A DNA stretch of 37,653 bases from an uncultured Veillonellaceae bacterium (GCA_900315575.1 OMZR01000026.1:1-37653); one strand, 5' to 3'; positions 1-8,842 are shown, counted from the first letter of the stretch. The notes: a model not told the origin generated them from the letters alone. Translations and numbers: made by a program.

Positions 1-1
1 C

Positions 2-298
2 ACGGACGTGGTCAAGAGCCTGCAAGACAAGTTCCCGCTCTACGCCGCAAACTTCCCTATCTGGGCGCAGCAGTCGAACGGCATGCTCCAGATCAGCATC
101 TGGGCCGGCCTGCGCGAGCTCGGCGTCGGCGCGAATATCCAGCACTACAATCCCGTCATTGATGACGCCGTGAAAAAGCTCTTCAGCCTTCCTGAAAGCT
201 ACCAGCTCATCGCACAGATGCCATTCGGCGGCATTGCAAAGGAACCGGAGCCGAAAGAAAAAGAAGACATCACGAAGCGCGTCATCATCGCAGAATGA
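2..298 (+). CDS. Nitroreductase-family protein, C-terminal part (5' end outside window)
   Basis: The reading frame is open from the window edge and ends at TGA 296-298, so about 98 C-terminal residues are visible. The segment with [18 protein letters not shown], the [11 protein letters not shown] stretch and the closing QMPFGGIA resembles the C-terminal half of the small FMN-dependent nitroreductases of the Frm2/Hbn1 type, which reduce nitro compounds or quinones with NAD(P)H in the cytoplasm. The flavin-binding N-terminus is missing because the window starts inside the gene, so cofactor residues cannot be checked. Its stop codon overlaps the ATG of the following UvrA-like remnant (ATGA), which suggests the two were once translated together. 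The family call is by motif recall, the substrate is unknown. Confidence 0.75.
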   Translation, partial: TDVVKSLQDKFPLYAANFPIWAQQSNGMLQISIWAGLRELGVGANIQHYNPVIDDAVKKLFSLPESYQLIAQMPFGGIAKEPEPKEKEDITKRVIIAE

Positions 299-1598
299 AG
301 CCAATGAACATCAAACAGCCAGACCATATCGAGGTACGCGGAGCGAAGGTACACAATCTGAAGAACATCGATGTCGACATCCCGCTCCATGAAATCGTCG
401 GCATCGCTGGCGTGTCTGGTTCCGGAAAATCCTCGCTCGCGCTCGGCGTGCTCTATGCGGAGGGCTCACGCCGCTACCTCGAAGCGCTCTCGACCTACAC
501 GCGGCGGCGCATGACGCAGGCATCGATTGCCGATGCCCGCTCGATCCGCTATGTTCCGGCGGCGCTCGCACTCCGCCAACGGCCGGGCGTCCCCGGCATC
601 CGCAGCACGTTCGGCACGATGACGGAGCTTCAAAGCAGCCTGCGGCTCATGTTCTCACGCCTCGCGAGCCATCGCTGCCCGAATGGGCACATGGTGCCGC
701 CTTCCATGAACGTCGCAGCCGAGCGAGAAATCGTCTGCCCGACGATTCTCTCACAATCGACGAAGGTGCCGTCCTGCCGTGGCAGCGCCTCATGTGGTCG
801 CTCATGAAGGACATCGCGCGCGACCATGTCGGCATCCGCACAGACGTCCCGTTCCGCGACCTCACGGCGCGGGAAAAGGATCTCGTGTTCCACGGCCCGG
901 CGAAAAAGTACCACATGCTCTACCATAACGAAAAGACGAATACGGCGGGCGAGATGGACTTCACGTATTTCAACGCCGTCTACGCCGTCGAGAACGCGCT
1001 CGCAAAGGTCAAGGACGAAAAAGGCATGAAGCGCGTCGAGCCGTTCCTCACGGAAGGGCCCTGCCCCGACTGCCACGGCGCGCGCTATGCGCCACAGGCC
1101 TACGAAATTTGTCGGACGGCCGAAGATGGAAAACCGTATGCCCTTCCAGACCTCATGGCCATGAGCATCGACGATGTCCTGCCGCTCTTTTCCCAGCGCA
1201 CCGCCATCCATCGTCGTCTGCAAGTGCTCCACGACCTCGGGCTCGGCTACCTGACCCTTGGAGAAGAAACGCCGGGGCTGTCCGGCGGCGAAGCGCAACG
1301 GCTGAAACTCGCAAGCGAAATGGGGAAAGGACAGGAAGATGCCGTTTTCGTCTTCGACGAGCCAACCATCGGTCTGCATCCCAAGGACGTCATGACGCTG
1401 CTCGGCGTTTTCGAGCGCCTCATCCAGAAAGGCGCGACCGTCGTCGTCATCGAACATGACCTCGACGTCATCCGGAATTCCGACTACATCATCGACATGG
1501 GGCCCGGCGGCGGCATCGATGGCGGCCGCAGCGTGGCTATGGGGACGCCAGAGGAAATCCATGCCTCTCCCACCAGCATCACGGGACGATACCTGTAA
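295..1598 (+). pseudogene. UvrA-like ABC ATPase (excinuclease A paralogue), internally deleted and frameshifted
   Basis: The first frame (295-807) carries a UvrA-type start: a Walker [10 protein letters not shown], then [15 protein letters not shown] and a conserved [15 protein letters not shown] stretch. Around 733-740 similarity leaves this frame and continues in another one as [13 protein letters not shown], running to the stop at 1598 with a CPDC zinc motif, the ABC signature LSGGEAQRLKLA, Walker B VFVFDEPTIGLHP and a closing TGRYL. The zinc-binding stretch normally found at the junction is absent, so a deletion rather than a one-base error is likely. Family members are about 800 residues with two ATPase domains; only about 430 codons remain, with the Walker A of domain 1 and a signature that looks like domain 2. 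Such paralogues remove or sense DNA adducts or drugs; this copy is probably inactive. No promoter of its own is seen. Confidence 0.75.
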
Positions 1599-1645
1599 TA
1601 TTCTTGCACGGAATCATGACGCAATGGACTTGTTCTTTTTTCAGA

Positions 1646-3064
1646 CTACAGCTGCCCGAACCACGGCACAAACCGCAGGCACGCGCAGCCGACGGCGGTC
1701 GTCACGAGCATGTTGAGCACAGTCAGGCGCAGGCCGAGGCGGATCTGCGTGCCCGCTTCGAGGCCGAAGCCGACGGGGATGGCGCGCGTCGAGACGGGCA
1801 GGACGTACGCGCAGTTCGCCGCGACGATGACGATGAGGATGTAGGAAGCTGCGTCCAGCCCGAGCGCCGTGCAGATGCTGATGACGATGGGCAGGGCAAT
1901 CGACACGGCGGCCGTATTGCTCGAAACCTCCGACATGCATGAAGCGAACACGACGAATGCCAGCACCGTGCCGAAGCCGCCGTCAAGATTCCACGATGCG
2001 AGCATCTTTGCAAGTGCATCGACCGCGCCCGTCTCGATCATCACGCGTCCGAGCGCCATGCCGCTCGCAAAGAGGAACATCATGCCCCACATGATGTTGT
2101 GCTCGGCGTATTTCCACGTCAGCATCGGCGCACCCTTCTCGTCGTGCAGGAAAAACAGGAGGAAGCCGCAGAGCAGGAAGCTGTACGCGGGCTTGAGCCC
2201 CGGCAGCACATCCGCATAGAGCGGGCGCAGAAAGACGAGCACGGCGGCCAGCACGAAGAGCCAGAGCCCGATGCGCTCGCCGCGCTTCATCGCGCCGAAC
2301 GATGCATAGCTCTTGCGGAAATACGCGCGGCTGCCATGCGCATGGACGTCCGGCGTGTAGTGCCAGAGGAACACGAGATTCAGCGCCGCGACGATCGCGA
2401 GGATCGGCAGGAAGCGCACGACCCAGTCGACATACATGAACTCGTGTCCAAGCAGATTCTCGAGATACGAAATCGCGACGAGATTCGCCGAGCCGCCAAT
2501 CGGCGAGCCGAAGCCGCCGATGCCGCTGCCCCAGCCGATAGCGAGCAAAATCGGCATCGCCATGCGGCGGTCGGTCGTGCCGCCGCCGAGGAATTCGAGC
2601 ATCGCGACGGCAATCGGGCAGAGGATGGCCGCGACGACGACATTCGGCAGAAAGACGGACAGCACGACCGAGACCATGAGCCATGCGAACACCTGCGCCC
2701 GCATCGACGCGCCGATATGGCAGAGCACGCGCACGGAAATACGGCGGTCAAGCCCCGTCGTATGCCATGTCAGGCACAGGAGGTCGGCGCCTAAGAGCAG
2801 CACGACGATTTCCGAAAAATACTGGCTGATGACATGCGACGCCGGAATCAGGTCGAAGAGCGAATTGATGACAATCGGCAGCATCGACGTCACGGCGATG
2901 TCCACGGGGCGGAATACCCACCAGAGTGCCATCCAGAGCGCCATGCCCATCGCCGCCGCGCCTTTCGCGCCAAGTTGCGGTGCGCAGAGAACATACCCGA
3001 GCACAAATGCCGCAGGCCCGGAAAGGAGCGGCATCTGCCGCTGGAGCCAAGATTTCACCATCAT
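1646..3064 (-). CDS. DASS/SLC13-family anion:Na+ symporter
   Basis: This is an integral membrane protein of about 472 residues with at least ten hydrophobic segments. Two half-repeats show the family's paired substrate and sodium loops: GSPIGGSANLVA in the first half and the SSNTAAVSIALP stretch (an SNT motif) in the second, as in divalent-anion:sodium symporters that import dicarboxylates, sulfate or related anions. The frame is open to a TTG at 3079, but that TTG overlaps the likely ribosome site GGAGG (3073-3077 on the opposite strand). The ATG at 3064 sits 8 nt downstream of GGAGG and is the better start; ATG 3061 is next. It is divergent from a LysR regulator, the usual layout for a transporter controlled by its neighbour. 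The substrate cannot be read from sequence. Confidence 0.85.
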   Translation of the reverse strand: MMVKSWLQRQMPLLSGPAAFVLGYVLCAPQLGAKGAAAMGMALWMALWWVFRPVDIAVTSMLPIVINSLFDLIPASHVISQYFSEIVVLLLGADLLCLTWHTTGLDRRISVRVLCHIGASMRAQVFAWLMVSVVLSVFLPNVVVAAILCPIAVAMLEFLGGGTTDRRMAMPILLAIGWGSGIGGFGSPIGGSANLVAISYLENLLGHEFMYVDWVVRFLPILAIVAALNLVFLWHYTPDVHAHGSRAYFRKSYASFGAMKRGERIGLWLFVLAAVLVFLRPLYADVLPGLKPAYSFLLCGFLLFFLHDEKGAPMLTWKYAEHNIMWGMMFLFASGMALGRVMIETGAVDALAKMLASWNLDGGFGTVLAFVVFASCMSEVSSNTAAVSIALPIVISICTALGLDAASYILIVIVAANCAYVLPVSTRAIPVGFGLEAGTQIRLGLRLTVLNMLVTTAVGCACLRFVPWFGQL

Positions 3065-3091
3065 CCCGAACGCCTCCAATCGACATCGACA

Positions 3092-3125
3092 AAAGCAGCT
3101 GCACGCCCTCCTGTGCAGCTGCTTT
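3092..3125. promoter_or_regulatory. Perfect 13-bp palindrome in the divergent LysR/transporter region
   Basis: AAAGCAGCTGCAC and its exact complement flank an 8-nt spacer. It lies between the transporter start and the LysR promoter. It could be an operator for the LysR regulator, since it is dyadic and placed between the two starts, or a hairpin in the transporter's 5' leader. On the minus strand its loop reads AGGAGGGC, which would hide a ribosome-site-like sequence that is not used at this distance from the start. The sequence alone does not decide between these roles. Confidence 0.55.
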
Positions 3126-3149
3126 CATTTTAGAAGCGCTCCCTACAAA

Positions 3150-3178
3150 TTGCAAACGGTTCTTTCTTTGTATATACT
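3150..3178 (+). promoter_or_regulatory. Sigma-70-type promoter for the LysR gene
   Basis: TTGCAA (3150-3155), a 17-bp spacer and TATACT (3173-3178) lie 28 bp upstream of the LysR ATG, with a GAGG ribosome site between. Spacing and both hexamers fit a housekeeping promoter. Confidence 0.65.
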
Positions 3179-3205
3179 ACAAGAAAAAGCCTGTGAGGTA
3201 CCAAG

Positions 3206-4135
3206 ATGAACCTTCTTCCCATGCAATACTATCTCGCGGTCGTCAAGGCGCGCAGCATCAGCCGCGCGGCCGCCTCGCTCCATGTCACGCAGCAGACGCT
3301 CAGCGCGCACATGGCCGCTATCGAGCGCGAACTCGGCTGCCGCCTGTTCGAGCGCCCGCCCCGTTTCGCCCTGACGGATGCAGGCAGGCGCTTTCAGCAG
3401 TATGCCGAGCGGTTCTGTGCGCTCGACGCTGCCATGCACGACGAATTCCGCGACCTCGCAGACGGCCGGCGCGGTACGCTCGCCATCGGCATCGCGCCGT
3501 CGCGCGGCCGCTACTGGATGCCGCGCCTGATCCCGCTCTTTCACCGCACGCACCCCGACATCGAAATCCATCTCATCGAGGCGACGAATGCCGCACTCGC
3601 CGCACGGCTGAAAGAAGGGGACGCTGACATCATCATCGCGCAGCTCGAACAGCCGCAGCCGGGCCTCCATGTGGAAGCGTTTTACGAAGAAGAAATCGTC
3701 CTGCTCGTCCCGCTGTCGCTCCTGCCTGCGGACTGGAACGACGCTGCGCCCATCGCCGAGCGGCTGTACCAGCTGCGAAGCTGCCCCTTCATCCGCAACA
3801 GTCCCGAAAACATCTACGGCCGCCTCGGCACGTCCGTACTCGAAACGGCGGGAATCGTGCCGCACACGAGCGTCACAGCCAAGAACATCGAAACCATCCT
3901 CGAACTCTGCGCCCGCGGCGAAGGCGCCTGCTTCGTCTCGCCGCTCATCGCGAAGCAATACCTCTCCGAGGGCGAATGGGCCTCCCTCGCCGTCCTGCAC
4001 CTCGGCATTCACTTTCCGCTGTCGCTCGCCTGGCAGGAAAAGCCCTACGTCCGACAGGCAATCCTGCAATTTGCCGGCCTGTGCCAGGAAGAAAAATCCA
4101 GAAAAATAAGGCGCTTCCCCCATGCTTACGGGTGA
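3206..4135 (+). CDS. LysR-family transcriptional regulator
   Basis: The protein has 309 residues, a normal length for the family. Residues 1-60 form the winged helix-turn-helix (YYLAVVKARSISRAAASLHVTQQTLSAHM, split here by no gap but typical in order: helix, turn, recognition helix), followed by LFERPPRFALTDAGRRF, the standard linker start. The remainder is a periplasmic-binding-protein-like effector domain. It is divergent from the DASS transporter and probably senses that transporter's substrate or a metabolite of it. The start at ATG 3206 has a GAGG ribosome site 8 nt upstream. A hairpin covers the stop codon. Confidence 0.9.
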   Translation: MNLLPMQYYLAVVKARSISRAAASLHVTQQTLSAHMAAIERELGCRLFERPPRFALTDAGRRFQQYAERFCALDAAMHDEFRDLADGRRGTLAIGIAPSRGRYWMPRLIPLFHRTHPDIEIHLIEATNAALAARLKEGDADIIIAQLEQPQPGLHVEAFYEEEIVLLVPLSLLPADWNDAAPIAERLYQLRSCPFIRNSPENIYGRLGTSVLETAGIVPHTSVTAKNIETILELCARGEGACFVSPLIAKQYLSEGEWASLAVLHLGIHFPLSLAWQEKPYVRQAILQFAGLCQEEKSRKIRRFPHAYG

Positions 4136-4141
4136 AGCGCC
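4110..4141. other. Hairpin over the LysR stop codon
   Basis: GGCGCTTCCCCC (4110-4121) pairs with GGGTGAAGCGCC (4130-4141) with one mismatch. No T-run follows on the plus strand; on the minus strand it is followed by TTATTTTTC, so it looks more like a terminator for leftward transcription, although no leftward gene is seen here. It may partly end LysR transcription or be an mRNA-stability element. Confidence 0.45.
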
Positions 4142-4180
4142 ATGAAACAACGGTATTTTATTATTGAAGAAAAGGGAACG

Positions 4181-5506
4181 GTGACGAAGTTGAAAGACAT
4201 TACGAAAGACCTTCTGGCGCGCTGGCGTGCCGATTATGACAGCGATGCATCGGCGCATGTGCTGAATGCGGCGCTCGCGAAGACGGACATGGCCGAGCTC
4301 GCCTATGTTCCGATGAACGGGGCAAAGCTCAAGGGCGGCTTTTCCATCGAGGTCAAGACGCGCGGTATCACGGCGCAGCGCAAGTCCGGCCGCTGCTGGA
4401 TGTTTGCGGCGCTGAACATCTTGCGCGAGCGCGTGGCCGAAAAATGCCATCTGGAAGAATTCGAGCTCTCGCAGAACTATCTGACGTTCTACGACAAGCT
4501 CGAAAAAGCCAACAACTTCCTCGAAATGGTCATCGAGCACGCCAGCGAGCCGCTGAACACACAGCGCATGCGCTATGTGCTGCGCGCGATGGATGACGGC
4601 GGCTTCTGGTGCGAGGCCGTCGATCTCATCGAGAAATACGGCGTCGTGCCAAAGCAGGTGAACCCTGAAAGCTACCAGTCCGAGCACACGGATCTCTTCC
4701 TCAAGACGATCAACCGCCTGCTGCGCAAGGATGCGATGGAGCTCCGCGAGCTCGTACAGCAGGGAAAAGCCCCCTACGCGCGCAAGGAAGAGATGCTTGC
4801 CGAGGCCTACAAGGCGGAATGCATTGCCTTCGGCCAGCCCGTGAAACAGTTTGATTTCGCCTACCGAGACAAGGACGAAGCCTATCACTGCGACCGCAAT
4901 CTGACGCCGAAAGCGTTTTATGAAAAATACGTCGGGCAGGATCTGCGGGAATATGTGCCCATCATCAACGAGCCGACGTCGGACAAAGAGCTGCATGCGC
5001 CCGTCGCGTTCCATGCCATCGAGAACATGTACGGCCGCGACATGAAGGCGCTGAACCTGCCGCAGGAAGAGCTCGAAGAACTCTGCCTCAAGCAGCTGAA
5101 GGACGGCGAGCCCATCTGGTTCGCCTGCGATGCCGGAGCATTCGGCGCGCGCAAGGAAGGCGTCTGGGATCCAGCGAGTGTGCAGTACGAGCAGCTGCTC
5201 GGCGGCTTCGACCTCTCGATGCCGAAAGGTGCCGGTCTCGAGTACCGCAGCTATGCATCGAACCACGCCGTGCTGCTCACGGGCGTGAATCTCGACGCCG
5301 ACGGCCAGCCTGACCGCTGGAAAATCGAGAATTCCTGGGGCGAAGATGTCGGCGAGAAAGGCTACTTCGTCTGCTCGGAAGCGTATTTCCGCGCCTACGG
5401 CTACGAAGCCGTCATCCAGAAAAAGCACCTGAGCGAAGAGCAGAAACAGATGCTCGAAAAGCCGCCCATCCTGGTCAATGCCTGGGATGAAGACGCGGGC
5501 TGGTAA
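4181..5506 (+). CDS. pepC: Aminopeptidase C (bleomycin hydrolase family, peptidase C1B)
   Basis: This is a cytoplasmic papain-like cysteine aminopeptidase of about 441 residues that trims N-terminal residues from peptides. Catalytic elements counted from GTG 4181 are Cys72 in QRKSGRCWMFAALN, His362 in SNHAVLLTGV and Asn384 in KIENSWGE, all present and in family order. The protein ends near a lysine-rich tail and NAWDEDAGW. The frame is open to ATG 4142, but that start lies in the hairpin after LysR; GTG 4181 gives the usual MxKxITKDLL-type N-terminus and has AAGGGA just upstream, so I prefer it, with moderate certainty. A strong terminator follows, so it is probably transcribed alone or with LysR. 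Confidence 0.9.
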   Translation: MTKLKDITKDLLARWRADYDSDASAHVLNAALAKTDMAELAYVPMNGAKLKGGFSIEVKTRGITAQRKSGRCWMFAALNILRERVAEKCHLEEFELSQNYLTFYDKLEKANNFLEMVIEHASEPLNTQRMRYVLRAMDDGGFWCEAVDLIEKYGVVPKQVNPESYQSEHTDLFLKTINRLLRKDAMELRELVQQGKAPYARKEEMLAEAYKAECIAFGQPVKQFDFAYRDKDEAYHCDRNLTPKAFYEKYVGQDLREYVPIINEPTSDKELHAPVAFHAIENMYGRDMKALNLPQEELEELCLKQLKDGEPIWFACDAGAFGARKEGVWDPASVQYEQLLGGFDLSMPKGAGLEYRSYASNHAVLLTGVNLDADGQPDRWKIENSWGEDVGEKGYFVCSEAYFRAYGYEAVIQKKHLSEEQKQMLEKPPILVNAWDEDAGW

Positions 5507-5541
5507 CACTTTTATCGTACACGTTTTCGAAATATCATCGC

Positions 5542-5583
5542 GGCGGCGCCGGAGTCCTGTGAGACAACGGCGCCGCCTTTTTT
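5542..5583 (+). terminator. Rho-independent terminator after pepC
   Basis: GGCGGCGCCG (5542-5551) pairs perfectly with CGGCGCCGCC (5568-5577), followed by six T. It lies 35 bp after the pepC stop. Confidence 0.9.
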
Positions 5584-5622
5584 GCGTGCGTTCACTCTGG
5601 CAATTGAACAGATATTTTAAAT

Positions 5623-5685
5623 TTGTCAACATCCAATTTTGATATAGATTCGGGGATGTTTCATCGTGTTCCCATACGCTATGAT
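5623..5685 (+). promoter_or_regulatory. Candidate promoter region of the clostripain-like gene
   Basis: Two weak possibilities are visible. TTGTCA (5623-5628) is 16 bp from TAGATT (5645-5650). A good -10, TATGAT, lies at 5680-5685 but without a clear -35. The region is AT-rich compared with its surroundings and follows a terminator, so a promoter is expected here. Confidence 0.35.
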
Positions 5686-5739
5686 AGAAATGTGGAGAAA
5701 ATTTTCACACAAGAGAGACAACGAAAGGAGATGGATCTT

Positions 5740-7713
5740 ATGGACGATCGTTGTTTTATGAGGCGGCGCGCTGGGCTGTGGAAAGCCCTGACGGCCGTGC
5801 TCTGTGTGGTGTTCCTGATGCTTGCTTTCGCCGGCTGTAGCGATGATGGTGAAAGTTCGTCGGGGGGGCAAGGAAAGATCGATGGCCTCGGCGAGAAGAC
5901 GACGGGCACATGGGTCGTCGAGATGTACGTCTGCGGCACGGACCTCGAATCCGAGAATGGCGCGGCGTCGGACGACCTCGCGGAGCTCACGAAAAAGAAA
6001 CCGCCGGAAGGCGTGACGTTCGTCATCCAGACCGGCGGCGCGAAGAAATGGCAGAACAAGGACGTCAAGCGCAAGGAAATCGACCGCTTTGTCTATGACA
6101 AGGATGGCCTGCGGAAAGTCGAGCACAAGAAAGATGCCGACATGGCTGCGACGGACACGTTCGCTGATTTCCTGCACTACGCGAATGACAACTACGCGGC
6201 GGATCACCGCATCCTCATCGTCTGGGATCACGGCGGCGGCACGGTCGGCGGCGCTTGCTACGACGAGCGCTCTGGCAACATGATGAAGCTGAACCAGATG
6301 CAGGACGCGCTCGCGAGCACCTACAACAAGAACACGGAAAAGCCGCCATTTGACATCGTCGGCTTCGACTGCTGCCTCATGGCGACGTATGGCGTGGCGA
6401 ACGCGTTCGAAGGATACGGCCGCTATCTCGTCGCGTCGCAGGAGCTCGAGCCGGGCAACGGCTGGTATTACACGGGCATCGTCAACGGCTTCAACAAAGG
6501 CGTCGGCAGCGATCCGCTCGTGCTCGCGAAAGTCATCTGCAACGCGTACATGAAAGGCTGCGAGGAAGCCGGCACGGAGGACCTAGCGACGCTCTCCGTC
6601 ACAGACCTTTCGAAGATGCCGCAGCTGCGTGCCGCGTATGAGAAGATGGGCGACGAAGCGCTCAAAGTCGCGCAGGCCGATCCGAAGAAATTCTTCTCGC
6701 GCTATGGCCGCCAGGCGAAGAAGTCCGAGAATTTCGGCGGCAACACGCGCGACACGGGCTTCACGAACATGATCGACCTCGGCGATTTCGCGCAGCGGAC
6801 GGAAAAGCTGCTGCCGAAGACGTCGAAAGATGTCATGGCGGCGCTCGATAATGCCGTCGTCTATCGCGTGAACGGCGACCTGAAGAAAGATTCGCACGGC
6901 CTGTCGTGCTACTATCCGTACCAGGTTGAGCAGCAGCCGTACTTCGAGGACGTGCGCGCCGCAAGCGACAGCTACAAGAAGCTCTACCGCTACCTCGCGA
7001 CGGGCAAGGCGCCGAAAGGCACAAAGAAGTCTGTGATGTTTGATGTCAGCAGCATGGAAGACCTCAAGCTCGATGCGGACAGCGAAGGCACGGTCTTCTG
7101 CAAACTCACGGAGCAGCAGATGGAAAATCTCTCGACCGTGCGCTGCGACCTCATCTGGTATGACGTCAACCAGGGTTCGCTCGTCATGCTCGGCAACGAC
7201 GCGAATGTCGACATGGATTGGGACAGCGGTATGTGCAAAGACAACTTCGACGGCACATGGGTCATGATCGACAAGCATCCCGTCTACATCGACGTGACGG
7301 ACGAGACAGAAAATCACATCACGTACGCGATCCCGATCAAGCTGAATGGCAAGCAGATGAACCTGTTCGTCTCGTATGATATCAACGCGAAAGCATACAA
7401 AATCCTCGGCGCGCGCGCCGGCCTGAACGAGAAAGGCGCGGCCGACCGCAACCTCGTGAAGCTGAAATCCGGAGACAAGATCACGACGCAGTTCTACGGC
7501 GCCAGCATCAATGGCAGCGGCGATGACGTCGTGCTCGTCGATGCCGATACGTTCACGATCAGCGACAACACGACGGTTTCCGACGAGCCGCTCGAAGACG
7601 GCACGTACGGCTACGTGTTCGACTTCATCACGCCGACCGGCGACTACTCGATGTCCGACCTTGCGACGTATGAGCTGAAGAACGGCAATATCACGACGAC
7701 GGTATACGAATAA
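5740..7713 (+). CDS. Clostripain-family (C11) cysteine peptidase, lipoprotein
   Basis: The protein has 657 residues. The N-terminus is basic, then hydrophobic, and ends in a lipobox LAFAGC with Cys33, so it is probably lipid-anchored outside the cytoplasm. The caspase-like core follows: VVEMYVCGTDLES (the strand and acidic motif of C11), the catalytic His164 in VWDHGGG, and Cys212 in FDCCLMATYGVANAF, where two adjacent cysteines occur and the second aligns with the usual DACLM. The last 250 residues are a beta-rich region without a recognised domain. C11 enzymes cut after Arg or Lys and often self-process. ATG 5740 is 9 nt after AGGAG, while ATG 5731 directly abuts it, so 5740 is chosen. The acidic-tail gene follows 58 bp later, probably in the same transcript. 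Confidence 0.88.
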   Translation: MDDRCFMRRRAGLWKALTAVLCVVFLMLAFAGCSDDGESSSGGQGKIDGLGEKTTGTWVVEMYVCGTDLESENGAASDDLAELTKKKPPEGVTFVIQTGGAKKWQNKDVKRKEIDRFVYDKDGLRKVEHKKDADMAATDTFADFLHYANDNYAADHRILIVWDHGGGTVGGACYDERSGNMMKLNQMQDALASTYNKNTEKPPFDIVGFDCCLMATYGVANAFEGYGRYLVASQELEPGNGWYYTGIVNGFNKGVGSDPLVLAKVICNAYMKGCEEAGTEDLATLSVTDLSKMPQLRAAYEKMGDEALKVAQADPKKFFSRYGRQAKKSENFGGNTRDTGFTNMIDLGDFAQRTEKLLPKTSKDVMAALDNAVVYRVNGDLKKDSHGLSCYYPYQVEQQPYFEDVRAASDSYKKLYRYLATGKAPKGTKKSVMFDVSSMEDLKLDADSEGTVFCKLTEQQMENLSTVRCDLIWYDVNQGSLVMLGNDANVDMDWDSGMCKDNFDGTWVMIDKHPVYIDVTDETENHITYAIPIKLNGKQMNLFVSYDINAKAYKILGARAGLNEKGAADRNLVKLKSGDKITTQFYGASINGSGDDVVLVDADTFTISDNTTVSDEPLEDGTYGYVFDFITPTGDYSMSDLATYELKNGNITTTVYE

Positions 7714-7771
7714 AATTTCCATGTTCCCATAGCATTTTCACCATTCACACACACGAAAGGATGACAATACC

Positions 7772-8752
7772 ATGAGCACGCACAAACTGAATATCCGTTT
7801 CACCGACAAGCAGGGCAACCGCGGCAAGATCCGCATGTACTTTCCGGAGATTGATATGGATGAGTACGGCTGGTTCGCACTCGGCGACGAAGGTTCGGAG
7901 CACATCGTCGTGGCCTTCGACGAGAAGCCGGACCTCGACGAAATCTTCTCCGAGGACGAAGAGCCGGAGCTCATCAAGGGCACGGACGAGGACGGCAACA
8001 AGATCTACATCGCCTATGCCGGCATCGACGATCTCTCCGATATCGAAATCGAAGGCGAGGATGGCGAGATCATCGGGGTGCAGTACAGCGGCGGCAGCTC
8101 GAGGTCCCGCTCCGGCGGCGGCTCGAAGAACAAAGCCGGCAGCCTCGCGGACAAGCTCCGCCGCAACCTCGGCAAGGGCGGCAAGTCCACGGGCAAATCC
8201 AGCGGCGGCCGCTGCGGCAAAGGCGGCGGGCAGAAGTGCACGAAATCCATGATCAACAAAGCCGCGCGCGCCGCCGGCGTCAGCCCCGCGACGTATGCGT
8301 CCGTCATGGGTTATGAGCTCATTTCCGAAGACGAGTACGAGGACTACATGGACTCCGACGACTTCGAAGAATTCGAGCTCGAAGACGACGACGACATCGA
8401 TTGGGACGACATCGACGACGACGATGATGACGATGATGACGACGATGACGACGACGACGATGATGACGACGATGACGATGATGATGATGACGACGATGAT
8501 GACGATGACGACGATGACGACGACGATGACGACGATGATGATGAAGACGACGATGACGAGGAGGATGATGACGACGACGATGATGATGAAGAAGATGATG
8601 AAGATGATAGTGATGATGATGATGAAGAGGATGATGAAGAAGATGATGAGGAAGATGATGAAGTAGAAGACGAAGGGGACGACTATGACGACGACGGCGG
8701 CGATGACTACGACGACGGCGGCGACGACGGCGGCGATTACGACGACGAATAA
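7772..8752 (+). CDS. Poly-aspartate-tailed protein, shares a new domain with its neighbour
   Basis: I do not recognise the family. The 326 residues fall into four parts. Residues 1-107 look folded (MSTHKLNIRFTDKQG onward, with alternating strands) and there is no signal peptide. Residues 108-153 are Gly/Ser/Lys-rich. Residues 154-214 carry a compact block, from QKCT through MGYELISEDEYEDYM to DIDWDDID, that recurs in the next gene. The remainder is almost entirely Asp and Glu, including about 43 consecutive Asp codons, ending in Gly/Tyr-punctuated DDGGDYDDE. The start has AAAGGATGA 9 nt upstream. Being encoded just after a C11 lipoprotein peptidase suggests a surface or cation-binding job, but that is guesswork. 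Confidence 0.8.
   Translation: MSTHKLNIRFTDKQGNRGKIRMYFPEIDMDEYGWFALGDEGSEHIVVAFDEKPDLDEIFSEDEEPELIKGTDEDGNKIYIAYAGIDDLSDIEIEGEDGEIIGVQYSGGSSRSRSGGGSKNKAGSLADKLRRNLGKGGKSTGKSSGGRCGKGGGQKCTKSMINKAARAAGVSPATYASVMGYELISEDEYEDYMDSDDFEEFELEDDDDIDWDDIDDDDDDDDDDDDDDDDDDDDDDDDDDDDDDDDDDDDDDDDDDDEDDDDEEDDDDDDDDEEDDEDDSDDDDEEDDEEDDEEDDEVEDEGDDYDDDGGDDYDDGGDDGGDYDDE
8414..8542 (+). repeat. (GAY)43 trinucleotide tract
   Basis: An unbroken run of GAC/GAT codons encodes 43 Asp. The mixture of GAC and GAT lowers perfect-repeat slippage but still makes length changes in multiples of three likely. The region continues to 8670 as mixed Asp/Glu codons. Confidence 0.9.
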
Positions 8753-8755
8753 CGT

Positions 8756-8842
8756 CATTTCGTGATGCCGGAATGCATTTCGTGCCAAAAAAGTGCATTT
8801 CGTGCCACATTTCGTCCAGAGCGGGGCGAAATTTGCTATGAT
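8756..8842 (+). promoter_or_regulatory. Direct-repeat box promoter A (LytTR-type architecture)
   Basis: Copies of CATTTCGTG start at 8756, 8776 and 8796, exactly 20 bp apart; the last two have the full TGCATTTCGTGCCA. An extended -10, TGCTATGAT, places its hexamer at 8837-8842, 41 bp after the last core start. No -35 hexamer is visible. A partial fourth copy, CATTTCGTC, lies at 8808. This is the only one of the five sites with three in-phase copies. It precedes the exported acidic protein gene. Confidence 0.8.

Noticed and set aside
3062-3079. TTG 3079 as start of the DASS transporter
   Set aside because: It overlaps the likely GGAGG ribosome site of ATG 3064.
3143-5632. 829-codon open frame on the minus strand opposite LysR and pepC
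   Set aside because: It is a high-GC shadow: both plus-strand genes have family motifs and ribosome sites, while the minus frame has no recognisable domain.
7745-8788. Val/Ile-rich minus-strand frame that looks like a membrane protein
   Set aside because: It is the complement of the GAC/GAT tract, which always reads as Val/Ile; no ribosome site or promoter supports it.
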